DNA of 64,000 nucleotides from Adiantum capillus-veneris (taxonomy: Eukaryota > Streptophyta > Polypodiopsida > Polypodiales > Pteridaceae). The notes beneath the pieces are model-generated. The model did not search any database, was not told the DNA's origin, and saw only the letters and a list, made by a program, of their open reading frames with translations. Below, in pieces: positions 1-8,651 of the stretch; position 1 is the stretch's first letter, and each line of letters starts with the position of its first letter. The position numbers and the translations under genes were made by a program. The DNA lies in assembly GCA_014529385.2 (NCBI GenBank), contig CM043960.1:79470832-79534831 (forward strand), in the 5' to 3' direction.

Positions 1-655
1 GCTGTAATGGCACGCCCAGAGGCTTTGCTTCAGCCATGTTAAATCTGTCCAACACCTTTTCAATGTACTTTTCTTACGACAAATACAATAGGCGCTTGTC
101 TCTTTGCCTTGTAACACGCACTCTAGGTATATGTTCAGCTGCCCCAAGGTCTTTCATTGAAAATGCAGATTTCAGCTGCCCTTTAAGAGCATCAACAATG
201 CTTCTTTCTTTGCAGCTATCAACATATCATCAACATAGAGCACAAGAATGATAGGGTTGCCATCCTCATCACGTTTTGTATACAAACAATGGTTTGCATG
301 GCTTCTTTTGTAACCATGTTTAAGCATGAAGCGATCAAACTTCTTGTACCATTGTCTACATGATTGTTTCAGCCCATACAAGCTTCTATTGAGCATACAT
401 ACCATATGTTCCTTGCCAGGAATAACAAAACCCTCGGGTTGCTTCATGTAAAGCTCTTCTTTCACATCACCATGCAAGAAAGCGGTATGTACATCCATTT
501 GGTCTATTTCCAAATCAAGAGCAGCCACTAGGGCAAACAATACATGCAAAGTGGTCATCTTCACAACAGGAGAGAACACTTCCTGAAAGTCTATGTCCTT
601 GGTTTGAACATATCCCTTTGCAACTAGCCTTGTCTTATACTTGGGTTTTGCATCA
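1..655 (-). pseudogene. Copia reverse transcriptase fragment (element C)
   Basis: RVT_2-type reverse transcriptase. The clearest open stretch is 579-172, with the family motifs VFSPVVKMTTL, DVHTAFLHGD, SLYGLKQS and the catalytic YVDDMLIAA. Coding similarity continues downstream in another frame to position 1 and upstream to about 655, where an LVAKGY motif follows KPKYKTR. The domain begins abruptly after the gag zinc knuckle, so the RT N-terminus is lost. At least one frameshift follows YVDD, making this a dead fragment. Role in the intact family: synthesis of cDNA in the cytoplasmic particle. Confidence 0.85.
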
Positions 656-1428
656 ACTCGGCTAACTCGGCTTTATAGTACTTGCAATCGGGTTTCTTGT
701 GACCTTTCTTGCCACACTGATAGCAAGTCACATCACCCTTGCCTTTGCTGGCATTTCCCCTTTCCTTACTCTTACTCTTACTCCTTTGTGCATAAGCATT
801 CTTCTTTTCGGTCCTGCCTCTAACCATGTTGGCAGAGCTGCCTTTCTCTCCACTTGCTTTTCTCCTTATTTCCTCATTCAAGATAGAACCCCTAACACCA
901 TCAAAGGTCAAATTGGGGTTATTGGATAATGAAACCACCAATGTTTCCCATGACTCAGGTAAAGGTCATAAGCAAGAAGATAGTTTTCAGCTTATCATCA
1001 AAAGGGGGCAAGCTTGAATCCTGTAACTGCGACAAAGTACTTGCGAACAACGACAAGTGCTCTGCAGCGCTCTTGGACTCATCTAGTTGCATGCCAACAA
1101 GTTTTCGCATCAAATGCACTTGGTTGACAGGTGTTGTATTTTCATACATTCCCTTTAACTTCTCCCACACATCAAAAGCAGTTGTGAGACCTTTCACATC
1201 AATGACTGTCTCATCGGTCATGGCCATTTTAATGTATGTAACAGCCTTCCTGTTCAGGCTAACCCATGCTTCATCCGTCATATTCTGTGGCTTTACCTGT
1301 TCAAGTGCCCCTTCACAATCCTTAAGAAATAGGATTCCCTGGATCTTGTCTTTCCAAAGGTCGAAACTTGTTCCATCGAACCTCCTAATCTCGAAGAGAT
1401 TCTTCACATCCGAAGAAGATGAGGCCAT
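640..1428 (-). pseudogene. Copia gag with CCHC zinc knuckle (element C)
   Basis: Structural protein of the copia particle. The start is placed at the ATG at 1428 (MASSSSDVKNLFEIRRFDGT), which begins the usual copia gag opening with F-D-G-x-x-F-x-x-W-K. A UBN2-like capsid region follows to about 960; a frameshift near 945 then moves the reading to the frame that ends in a basic Lys/Ser-rich stretch and a CYQCGKKGHKKPDC knuckle (CX2CX4HX4C) at roughly 735-695. The frame runs out at the deletion junction with RT. The family assignment is firm; that it is broken is read directly from the frames. Confidence 0.85.
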
Positions 1429-2164
1429 AGTTGCACGAATAAGAGGGCTAATACACTGAATTTTTGGGCAAAATGCACAAAAACCGGAGTATAGCCTCGC
1501 AGAGGTGTGCACTACATCTCCAAATGGTCACAGGAGCAATTCGGGGCAAAATAGATCGATTTGGGCACAAAAAAAAATTTCTGAAATTTATGCACATGAA
1601 ATTTCAGCTAGCGAATTTGTGCTCGAAAACAACAAATTTAGTTGTTTTTAGCCTCACAGAACATAAGATTAATGCACAGCCTTTAGAAGCATGTAAGAGC
1701 AAAAGCCCCTATTTGTAGCATCAAATTGCATGAAATTGAGCCACAAATGGTCATACATAGCCAAAATTTGTCAAACGTGCGTAGATTGCATCAATTTGCA
1801 CTTTCCCCAATGTAGTCGCATCATAAAAACACTTGCAAAAACCTGCGTAACTTTGAAATTTGCTGAAAACACCTGTTTTAGGACCTGTTTTTCGGCAATT
1901 TCAGTGTTTTCGGGTAGAGAGGACTTAGCAAAAGTGTTCCCACACCTTTATACATCATTTGCAAAACCTGTATTTTGCTCTCATAACCTGTAATTTGCTG
2001 ATTTTGACCTAATTTCAGCCTATTTTAGGTCAATTTGACTTGCTGGGAGCTCTCTAGTGTCCGGGGACGAGTCCTTTGGCAATGAAATTGCAAAATCTTG
2101 CATGAAAGTTGACCTCCTTGGCTGAAAATCAGCGTTTGCAGGTTTGGGAGCGAACCCTAATTTG
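1429..2164 (-). other. Untranslated leader of element C
   Basis: About 740 bp between the primer site and the gag start, with no coding stretch I can support. It is the transcribed leader by position and is long for a copia element. It is relatively rich in AAATTT-type and TTTGC-type words. Confidence 0.5.
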
Positions 2165-2176
2165 GCTCTGATACCA
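2165..2176 (-). other. Primer binding site, initiator-Met tRNA (element C)
   Basis: The minus strand reads TGGTATCAGAGC, the standard plant initiator-Met tRNA primer site, two bases inside the LTR. It fixes the 5' side and orientation of element C. Confidence 0.9.
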
Positions 2177-2178
2177 GT

Positions 2179-2579
2179 TGATGAGCGCGCAGCGGTGTGT
2201 GCAAGTGAAAGAGCACGCGGAAATGTGCAGGGTGTGCACCTTAGAGAGGGGCGAGTGCAGACAGGAAGGAGGGCACTTGCAGAACGATAGGAGAGAGAGA
2301 GAGAGAGAGAGGACACGCTACACGATAGTTTGGGGAATGAGTAAGTGAGTTAAAAACTCACATTCCCTTTATTAATATGTATAGGATCAATTTAAATATA
2401 GTGGCCAAGTTCAATGTGAACTTGGCCAAAGGTTAGTAACCCTTTAAATATACATTAAAGAGGGCCATTTGGGCCTTTAACCCAGCATACAGCTGCCACG
2501 CTAGCACGCCAACGCAATTCACGGGATTTTGCACAATTCTGCCGCGTCATCTGGTCCGGGCAGTACTACCACATTATCA
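2179..2579 (-). repeat. 5' LTR of element C
   Basis: Starts two bases outside the primer site and is taken to end at 2579 with TGAT/ATCA ends. It contains a GA tract (about 2291-2310). The partner LTR is outside the window, so the outer boundary rests on the resumption of the host LTR sequence a few bases later. Confidence 0.6.
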
Positions 2580-2827
2580 TTTTGTGGCACGAGTTGCAAA
2601 ATAGAGAAGCCCCAAGAGCGTGTACCTTGTTGAAGCAATATAAAGAAATACCGAAAGGGGTGCCAGGGTTTAGGGCCAGTGTAGTTTAGGAGTGGAACTC
2701 TGCCACTCTATGTCTCACGCAGATTCTCTCTCTCTCTCTCTCTCTCTTACTGTTCAGTGGTTTTGAAGTGCTAAAAGTCTCTTCCAGTCTGTTCTTTTCA
2801 ATTGGCATGTGGTGCCATTCCGCTACG
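2580..2827 (+). repeat. 5' LTR remnant of element D
   Basis: Matches the 3' half of the LTR at 15557-16195: a TATA box (TATAAAG at about 2639), a CT microsatellite (about 2711-2747) and the ending GTGGTGCCATTCCGCTACG. The left part is cut off by element C. Confidence 0.8.
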
Positions 2828-2828
2828 G

Positions 2829-2840
2829 TGGTATTGGAGC
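2829..2840 (+). other. Decayed primer binding site of element D
   Basis: TGGTATTGGAGC differs at two positions from the initiator-Met site TGGTATCAGAGC and lies directly after the LTR end, as expected for a 5' LTR. Confidence 0.65.
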
Positions 2841-2960
2841 TTCAAGAGTATGCTTCTCTGAAAGCAAACCGGTCCCTACCAGAATAGACAGAGCAAGATG
2901 ACGCTTCTGGATTCTACAGAGTACTTGTAGTTCCTCCTTGTTGACAGACTCTGCGATATA

Positions 2961-3179
2961 TGTTGGAATTAGGGTTGCAGAGAAACACACACAGCTTGGA
3001 GAAGACGAAGGAAGCTCAAGGCACACAATTGAGAGTGTATTACTTAGTGTGCAATGGAAAGATAGATAGCCCTAGAGAATATACAATGCACGGGGGGAAA
3101 AAACCTCCTAAAGAGGGAAAAAATGCCCCGGCGGTCGTAGTGTGTTCACACACATCACTACCACATGTATATGGTAACA
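2961..3179 (-). repeat. 3' LTR of copia A
   Basis: 219 bp, ends TG/CA. Compared with the B LTR it lacks about 8 bp around the GGGCGTATATAC box, removing part of the likely TATA element. The polypyrimidine run just inside it (AATCCCCCATGG, from 3180) is the polypurine tract on the coding strand. Confidence 0.9.
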
Positions 3180-3252
3180 AATCCCCCATGGAGTGATGCG
3201 GTGAACGAGAGCTGGCATGAGTAAAGGGAAGTGCCATGCCCTGAGGACATGA

Positions 3253-3725
3253 TCAGTCCACAAAGGGGAGTAAGCCCAAAGCTTTGCGGAAAGCTTCGAG
3301 CTTCTCATGAGACAATGCCTTTGTGAAAAGATCTGCAAGGTTGTCCTGTGTTGGCACATAAGCCAAGCTGATCTCTCATGCTGAGAGCCTCTCCTTGACA
3401 TAGTGGTAATGCACCTCAATGTGCTTTGTGCGAGCGTGAAAAACTGGGTTCCTCGCAACTGCCAATGCGCTCCGACTGTCAGTGTAGATAGTGTTGGCAG
3501 TGTCCTGTTCAACACCCAAATCAGCCATAAGGCGTCTGAGCCATACACACTCAACCGTAGCTGTGAAGACTGCTCTGTACTCAGCCTCACAACTTGAAGT
3601 GGCCATAGTAGGTTGCTTCTTGCTCAACCATGATATACATGAACTGCCAAGCATGAAACAAAAACCACTTGTGGACACTCGTGTGTCAAAACAACCAGCC
3701 CAATCTGAGTCCGAAAAAGCATGTA
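3253..3725 (-). pseudogene. Copia RNase H, C-terminal part of A polyprotein
   Basis: Encodes the end of the copia polyprotein, RNase H. The open stretch 3678-3376 contains SGFCFMLGSSCISWLSKKQP, then SSCEAEYRA and YTDSRSALA, which carry the acidic active-site residues. A frameshift near 3375 separates it from the C-terminal end at 3253. Upstream it is cut at 3725 by the LTR of element E, so the first catalytic Asp (SDSDWAG in copy B) is lost. RNase H normally removes the RNA strand during cDNA synthesis. Confidence 0.85.
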
Positions 3726-4911
3726 TGTTAGGTGCAGCGGAATGATTGTTTGTGCTTTGCTCAAGATGAGTGCTCCGAACTGTGCTTAAGGTTCCTTTTA
3801 GTTCTTATGGAAGGGAGAGCCTTCCGTTCTTAATGGAATGTGCTATGATCACAAACAAAGTGAATGGACACTGTGCGTGCAAGTGTATGAGACTGAGAGA
3901 TAGAGAGAGAAGAGAGATACGACACGAGAGACGTTGTAAAACCCTCCTCCGAAGGCCCCACTCTCGTCGGCGAGAGTGGTCTACTTTTGATTGCACAAAG
4001 TGGTACAATGCATATGCAATGGACTGATGCAACTTGGACTATGCCGATGACGACGACGACGACTTGATGGCTGAAATCTGTGGTCTTCTATTTGCTGAAT
4101 TTTGGGACTGAAAATGACTGTTTTGGCTGCGTTTTCATGGGCTGAAAATGGGGGTTCTTCTGCAACCAATTAGGCTGAATCTGCTGCATTTCTATCTGCT
4201 GAAAATCTGCGTTTTTGAATGCTGAAGATCTGCGTTTTTATGGCTGATGTCGAGGGCTGAAAACGCTGTCTGTCTGCAGGCTTAGGCTGCGTTTTCATGG
4301 CTGAAAAACGCTACCATCTTGTAGGTGTTCCTAGCGTTAGTATAACGCTGAAGTGGGGCTGTTGGTCGCGGGGAAAAACGCCAAGGAGCAAAACTTGTTG
4401 GCGATGGCTGCTTGTGGAAACGCCAAGGGGGGAAGAGGTATGGCGCTATGCAATGATGGGGATGGCTCACCAAGGGATGGCTTGGGGAGGTCTTGTTGAG
4501 AGGGAGGGAGTACCTGTTGCTTGGAAAAGCTTGCTGTGTTCCTTGCTCATCTGTCCTGTTGTGCTAACTTGGGTTTGCTTATATATTAACTCAGCAAAAT
4601 TGCCCTACCTACTTTTGTTGGAAAGTCACTTAAAAGTAATAAGTGAAAATACCAAAAATAGGGAAAATAGGCTAAATGCACTGGAAAATTCCCCTAGCTG
4701 AATCTGATGAATCCTTAAGGGAATACTGATGATCATGCTGTGTGCAACCAGAGGATATGCATCTACACTAAGTGACTGGGCATGCACGGTCTACGAATAG
4801 ACTCACAAAAGTGCCAGATCACTTTTAAATCTAGACTTGACTGGACTGACTGAACCTTGATCATGCTGTAGCTTGTCCACTGACACATAGGGTTGGATGT
4901 GTCACGTGACA
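3726..4911 (-). repeat. 3' LTR of element E
   Basis: 1186 bp; on the coding strand it starts TGTCACGTGACACATCC and ends in ACA. A minus-strand TATA-like box lies near 4579-4586, a GA/CT tract near 3900-3918. Between about 4070 and 4310 there are many degenerate copies of a GCTGAAAA-CGC word. Its last 60 bp match the stub at 8592-8651, and the whole is related to the solo LTR at 16272-17405. Confidence 0.85.
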
Positions 4912-4923
4912 TCCCCTCCTTTT
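4912..4923 (-). other. Polypurine tract of element E
   Basis: The minus strand reads GAAAAGGAGGGGA immediately before TGTCACGTG, the start of the 3' LTR. It is the expected plus-strand primer for cDNA synthesis. Confidence 0.75.
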
Positions 4924-5923
4924 CAAAGTGAGGTACTGGTACCGAATTGTATTTCGTCGAGGGAGATCGCCAATAGCATCCGGAATCCTGGAAGGGACTC
5001 TTCGCCGGCCCACTTGGATGTGTGGGTCGTGCGGTACTTGAACTTCATAAAGGTCTGTAACGCTTGCTTCTTTGGGCCGCGCCGAAAGCGACAGAAAGTC
5101 TTCTGTGGCTCCTTCGATGCTTTAACTTCGTCTTTAGTCATGCTTCTTTCCTCTTCAAGAATCTCCACGGCTGAAAATTCCTGAAACCACTTCCAACACA
5201 AAACCATGAACATACCTATTCCATGTAAAGTGAGTGGAAAAAATCTTGTCTTCGCTAAAGACTGTGTATGCAATGTAGATGAATAAGAGACGGAGTGACA
5301 ACCCGTTCATCAAACACATGCAAACAATGAGATCGAATCTTTCTCTTATGATCTAGAGCAATGAACTGTGGCAAGACACAATGGAAATGCCCACGCTTGG
5401 TGCTCATACTTTCATGTGCTCTTTCGGGTACTGTGTCATGCCAAGGAAGAGACATGGAATGTGACTTCCTTACATAAATACCTTTCAGCTTTTCATGAAA
5501 AATCCGCATACATTCGTGCTCATCCATGAGAGAAACGTGCTCAACATACAATATGTCATGCTTAGGAAAAGGGATCACATAAAGATGCTAACTAAAATAC
5601 AGGAAACGATCACGAATGAAACACTCGAACAATGCGTGCGTATCAATCATGCGAACACACAATACTTCCTGTGAGGGTTCTTCGGACCTAGGCTCGAGAG
5701 CCAAGATTGGTTCTTCCTGAATGATCGAATCGTCCTGTGGGGATTCTTTGGACCTCGACTTGAAAGCCAAGATCGGATCTTCGTGATTGATCGAATCTAC
5801 AACGAGGTTAGCTTCGCTCGAAAAAGCATCCACTAACACATCATCCTTGTGAACAATCACATCTTCTTCACGCAACTCATCATGCTTGTGAGAAATCACA
5901 AGCATGATCATGCAAATCATCAT
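4923..5923 (-). pseudogene. Unknown C-terminal region downstream of E protease
   Basis: A coding-like stretch between the His/Asp repeats and the polypurine tract. From 5923 to 5255 one frame is open apart from a single TAG (5588-5590); it starts ISHKHDELREEDV and includes two similar acidic units, EDPILAFKSRSKE and EEPILALEPRSEE, so it has an internal duplication. A different frame, 5273-4923, holds a basic/acidic end with KDEVKASKEPQ and TSKWAGEESLPG. I recognise no domain: it is not RT, RNase H or integrase. It follows the protease without a gap and was probably the C-terminus of the E polyprotein before a 40-bp duplication shifted the frame. Confidence 0.55.
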
Positions 5924-7004
5924 GCTTGTGAGAAATCACATCTTGATCATGCAAATCATCATGCTTGTCATTGTCATCCAAATCATCATGCTTATCAATA
6001 TCATTCAAATCATCATGCTTATCATTGTCATTCAAATCATCATGCAAGTCATTAGCAATCAAATCATCATCATGCTTCACACAATCATGCAAATCCTGTG
6101 TGTTATGCTTTGGAGAAAAAGAGACTGAGAGAGTCTTCTCCTGAATTCTTTCAATCTTGTCCTGCATATTAGCAATGAGAGATGGAGAATGAGCTATGTC
6201 CTCTCCATGAATGACAGTAGGAGAATCACTTTTGGCATTGAGAGTTATAGTGTTAGTCAGAAAATCCATGAGAGCGTCGTTATCACGAAACCATCGAATG
6301 CCCAAAATCATATCATATCCTGAGAGAGGAGAAACAACAAATCTTCTAGTGAAGGCAGTCTGTTGAATTGCAAACAACACATCAAGGCACTCCTCCGTGA
6401 TGAGAGCATCCATACCGGGACGAAAGCCAGAGACCTCGATAGGAGATCTCGGACTAACTTTGAGGCAGACTCTCTCAACAAGAGAGGAACTGATCACATC
6501 ATGAATACTACCTAAGTCAAACAATATGACAAAACGGTGCTCCGACGTACGACCATAACATTTAATGAGAGAATCATCAATGGGAGGGTCCTGAGAAACT
6601 TGGGGCACATTCGTGTTATCATTCATTGCATTGACAGAGGAAGTGGGTGCTGTGGGTTCTTTAGATTCATTCGATTCAAGCTTAGCACAAGTTCTTTTAA
6701 TGTGACCCTTAATGTGACAATGAAAACAACGACCTTCCTTAGAATAAGTGCTTTGCTCTTCTGACGTGATGTATTCTCCTACAATTCCTTGTGCTACCTT
6801 TTCATCTGGAGTAAGCTTAGGTTTAACAATTGTGTTAGCCTTACCCTTAGATTCATTGGAAGAATTCTTTGATGAGAGACTGTTGGAAGATTGGTTAGAA
6901 GAGTTATCATTCTTACCATTCTTGCCGTTCTTACCGTTCTGAGAGGTCTGCGAGGTACTTGTGGAAGTCTTGTTCTCCTTAGGCTTTCCCTTGTTGTGCT
7001 TCAT
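5880..7004 (-). CDS. Zinc knuckle-retropepsin protein with His/Asp repeats (element E)
   Basis: 374-residue open frame. Residues 1-60 are low-complexity (Ser, Asn, Lys). Residues 93-106 form a CX2CX4HX4C knuckle (CFHCHIKGHIKRTC) that would bind RNA. A retropepsin domain spans about 150-260: the active-site segment is ILFDLGSIHDVIS, in which the catalytic Asp163 is kept but the usual Thr/Ser is Leu, and the C-terminal signature is MILGIRWF (232-239). Residues 315-368 are a His/Asp-rich array built on HDDLNDNDK. The frame overlaps the end of gag by 26 nt in another phase, so it needs a frameshift or marks an indel. The changed DTG motif makes activity doubtful. Confidence 0.75.
   Translation of the reverse strand: MKHNKGKPKENKTSTSTSQTSQNGKNGKNGKNDNSSNQSSNSLSSKNSSNESKGKANTIVKPKLTPDEKVAQGIVGEYITSEEQSTYSKEGRCFHCHIKGHIKRTCAKLESNESKEPTAPTSSVNAMNDNTNVPQVSQDPPIDDSLIKCYGRTSEHRFVILFDLGSIHDVISSSLVERVCLKVSPRSPIEVSGFRPGMDALITEECLDVLFAIQQTAFTRRFVVSPLSGYDMILGIRWFRDNDALMDFLTNTITLNAKSDSPTVIHGEDIAHSPSLIANMQDKIERIQEKTLSVSFSPKHNTQDLHDCVKHDDDLIANDLHDDLNDNDKHDDLNDIDKHDDLDDNDKHDDLHDQDVISHKHDDLHDHACDFSQA
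5940..6085 (-). repeat. 27-bp tandem repeat encoding the His/Asp array
   Basis: About five units starting CAAATCATCATGCTT on the plus strand. A separate 40-bp duplication (units at 5881 and 5921) lies at its left edge and shifts the reading frame, separating this ORF from the downstream coding-like stretch. Confidence 0.8.
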
Positions 7005-8136
7005 CTCTTGGGAGAGCGATTGCTACCGCCTTGTTGAGATCCGCGGGGTCAAAGACTTCGACATCAAACTTGATGTATTCGTCTAACCCAAAGAGAAAAG
7101 CCTCTTTGCGCTCATCATCCGATTTGCGTAATTGAGTGCCTAGCTGCAAAACACGGTTGGAAAAAGACATGACTGGTATACCATGTTGCTTGAGATTGCG
7201 CCAATCCTCTTTCAATTGTGCGAGGTACTGAGGTGGCATAAACTGCGCCTTGAGCTTGTCTTGGAAATCAGCCCAACTAAAAGAGAGGGATGTGAATTCG
7301 TCGGCTGCCTCTAGGTGCGCGGCTAGCTGTGCCTCTTACCATGCGTGGTACCAATTAATGGCATCACCGGCAAGGTACATAGCTGCCGTCAAAACTTTGC
7401 TATTTCCTGTTTTCTTAGTTGTCGCAAAATAAGTATTTAATTGATGCAACCAAGAATGAATCACTGTAGCATCCATCTTACCATTATACTTACTGAAGGT
7501 CAACTTTTCGGTGACTGGGTTGTTGGAATCCGCATCGTGGCTTGCACCACTTGAGGAACTCCCACGATCTTTGGGTGGTTCTGTCTTCAAGGCTAGTACT
7601 TGGGAAATAAATTCTTGAGTGCGTAGCTCCCTTTGAGCTTCACGCTCGACCTCCAAGGCCACGCTTTGTGTTGGCGCTTCCTCCTTTCTTAGTTCTTTTC
7701 TTTCTTTTCTTGCGTCGCGCTCGCGTTCGAAAGCAAGGCGCTTGTCTTCTTGTTGTGCGGCAAGTCTGGCATTTCTTTCGTCGCGCTCGCGGTCCTTGGC
7801 TACTTGCTCACAGTCCTTAGCTGCTTGTTCACGGTCCTTAGTTGCTTGTTCTTCGGCAAGTCTTGTAATTCTTTCGTCGCGCTCACGGCCCCTAGCTTCT
7901 TGTTGTTTTGCTTTGCTTGCGAGTTGTGCCAATGCAACTCGATTCGTTTCTTGTTGTTGTGCCATCATGTCCAACATCGACTTGACCATCGCCTCCATAG
8001 GAGTGAGAACAACTCGTGTTTTAGATGGCGAAGGGGAAGGGTTGGAAAAATCTCCTGGTGGGGAGAATCCTTCGTCGTCTCTCTCATGCTCATCACCTGA
8101 ATGCGAAGTATCCATTCCGCTTCGGGTGACGACCAT
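6979..8136 (-). pseudogene. Ty3-type gag of element E
   Basis: Structural protein of the particle. The ATG at 8136 begins MVVTRSGMDTS, a common Ty3 gag opening. Residues about 70-190 are a highly charged predicted coiled coil (repeated RERDER, AKDREQ and related words). A capsid domain follows, with FSKYNGKMDATVIHSWLHQL and AGDAINWYHAW; the same frame continues after one TAA (7336-7338) through MPPQYLAQLKEDWRNL and LRKSDDERKEAFLFGL to a stop at 6979. Only that one nonsense codon breaks it, so decay is slight. The 441 bp upstream to the primer site are leader. Confidence 0.8.
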
Positions 8137-8578
8137 GCACTATGATCTTTGGTTATTAAGTTCACGAGGAACTTGGGTTCTTGAGGGTCTTGGTTCTTGG
8201 GTTCTTGGGTTCTTGAGGATCTTGAGGTTCTTGAGGTTTTCTTTCGCTTGCCAATTGCATTGGAGAAGGATCTTCTCTTCACCCGAGTTCTACTCTTTTC
8301 CCGGGCGCACCCCTTGGCGGCCTTGCGCTCACTCCAAGGTTGCTTTTTCCCACCTCACGTCGATTGGCCGGCCGCTAAGTGCACGGTCCGCTCTCAATGA
8401 GTGAAAAGAGACACAAGGGAAGGCTAGACAAGCCCTTCTTTCTTGGGATTCCTGTCACTCTTTAACCAAACACGATTAGGAATCGACACGCCCAAGTAAA
8501 CTTGGGTGCGTGCGACCTCAATAAGCAAAAAGAAAATTCTTGTGGTTCTTTCCTTGAGTGATACAGAACACTGCCAAA

Positions 8579-8590
8579 GCTCTGATACCA
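8579..8590 (-). other. Primer binding site of element E
   Basis: The minus strand is a perfect TGGTATCAGAGC, one base inside the LTR stub. An initiator-Met tRNA primer is expected. Confidence 0.9.
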
Positions 8591-8591
8591 A

Positions 8592-8651
8592 TGTAAGTGC
8601 GGTGGAATGATTGTTTGCGCTTTGCTCAAGATGAGTGCTCCGAACTGTGCT
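8592..8651 (-). repeat. 60-bp stub of the 5' LTR of element E
   Basis: Matches 3726-3788 of the 3' LTR (GGAATGATTGTTTG and CAAGATGAGTGCTCCGAACT). After it, copia A sequence resumes at the LYQ-x-x-V codons. About 1.1 kb of this LTR is missing. Confidence 0.85.

Larger units (their letters stand above)
1..2579 (-). mobile_element. Copia element C, internally deleted, left end outside window
   Basis: A minus-strand Ty1/copia element: reading right to left there is an LTR (about 2579-2179), a primer site (2176-2165), a leader, gag with a CCHC knuckle, then directly the reverse transcriptase. Protease, integrase and the RT N-terminus are missing between gag and RT, near 650, so this copy could not move by itself. 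Its RNase H and 3' LTR lie beyond the left edge. It sits inside the 5' LTR of element D, whose sequence resumes just after 2579. The outer LTR edge is inferred from the short TGAT/ATCA ends only. Confidence 0.75.
3726..8651 (-). mobile_element. Element E: gag-protease-only LTR retrotransposon
   Basis: Minus-strand LTR element inserted in copia A. It has a complete 3' LTR (3726-4911), a polypurine tract, an internal region with gag, zinc knuckle, retropepsin and an unknown C-terminal segment, a perfect primer site (8579-8590) and only the last 60 bp of the 5' LTR (8592-8651). No reverse transcriptase, RNase H or integrase is present in its 3.7-kb interior, so it would depend on enzymes from another element. 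Its gag is of Ty3 type. No target duplication is visible, consistent with loss of most of the 5' LTR and about 190 bp of copia sequence. Confidence 0.8.

Noticed and set aside
6979..7004. GGGAAAG run in the gag/pol overlap of E as a programmed frameshift site
   Set aside because: The heptamer is not in the phase needed for a -1 shift out of the gag frame, and the offset between frames is +1; a plain indel is as likely.
7742..8404. 220-codon plus-strand open frame
   Set aside because: It is the antisense of the charged coiled-coil region of the E gag, which has clear family motifs on the minus strand.
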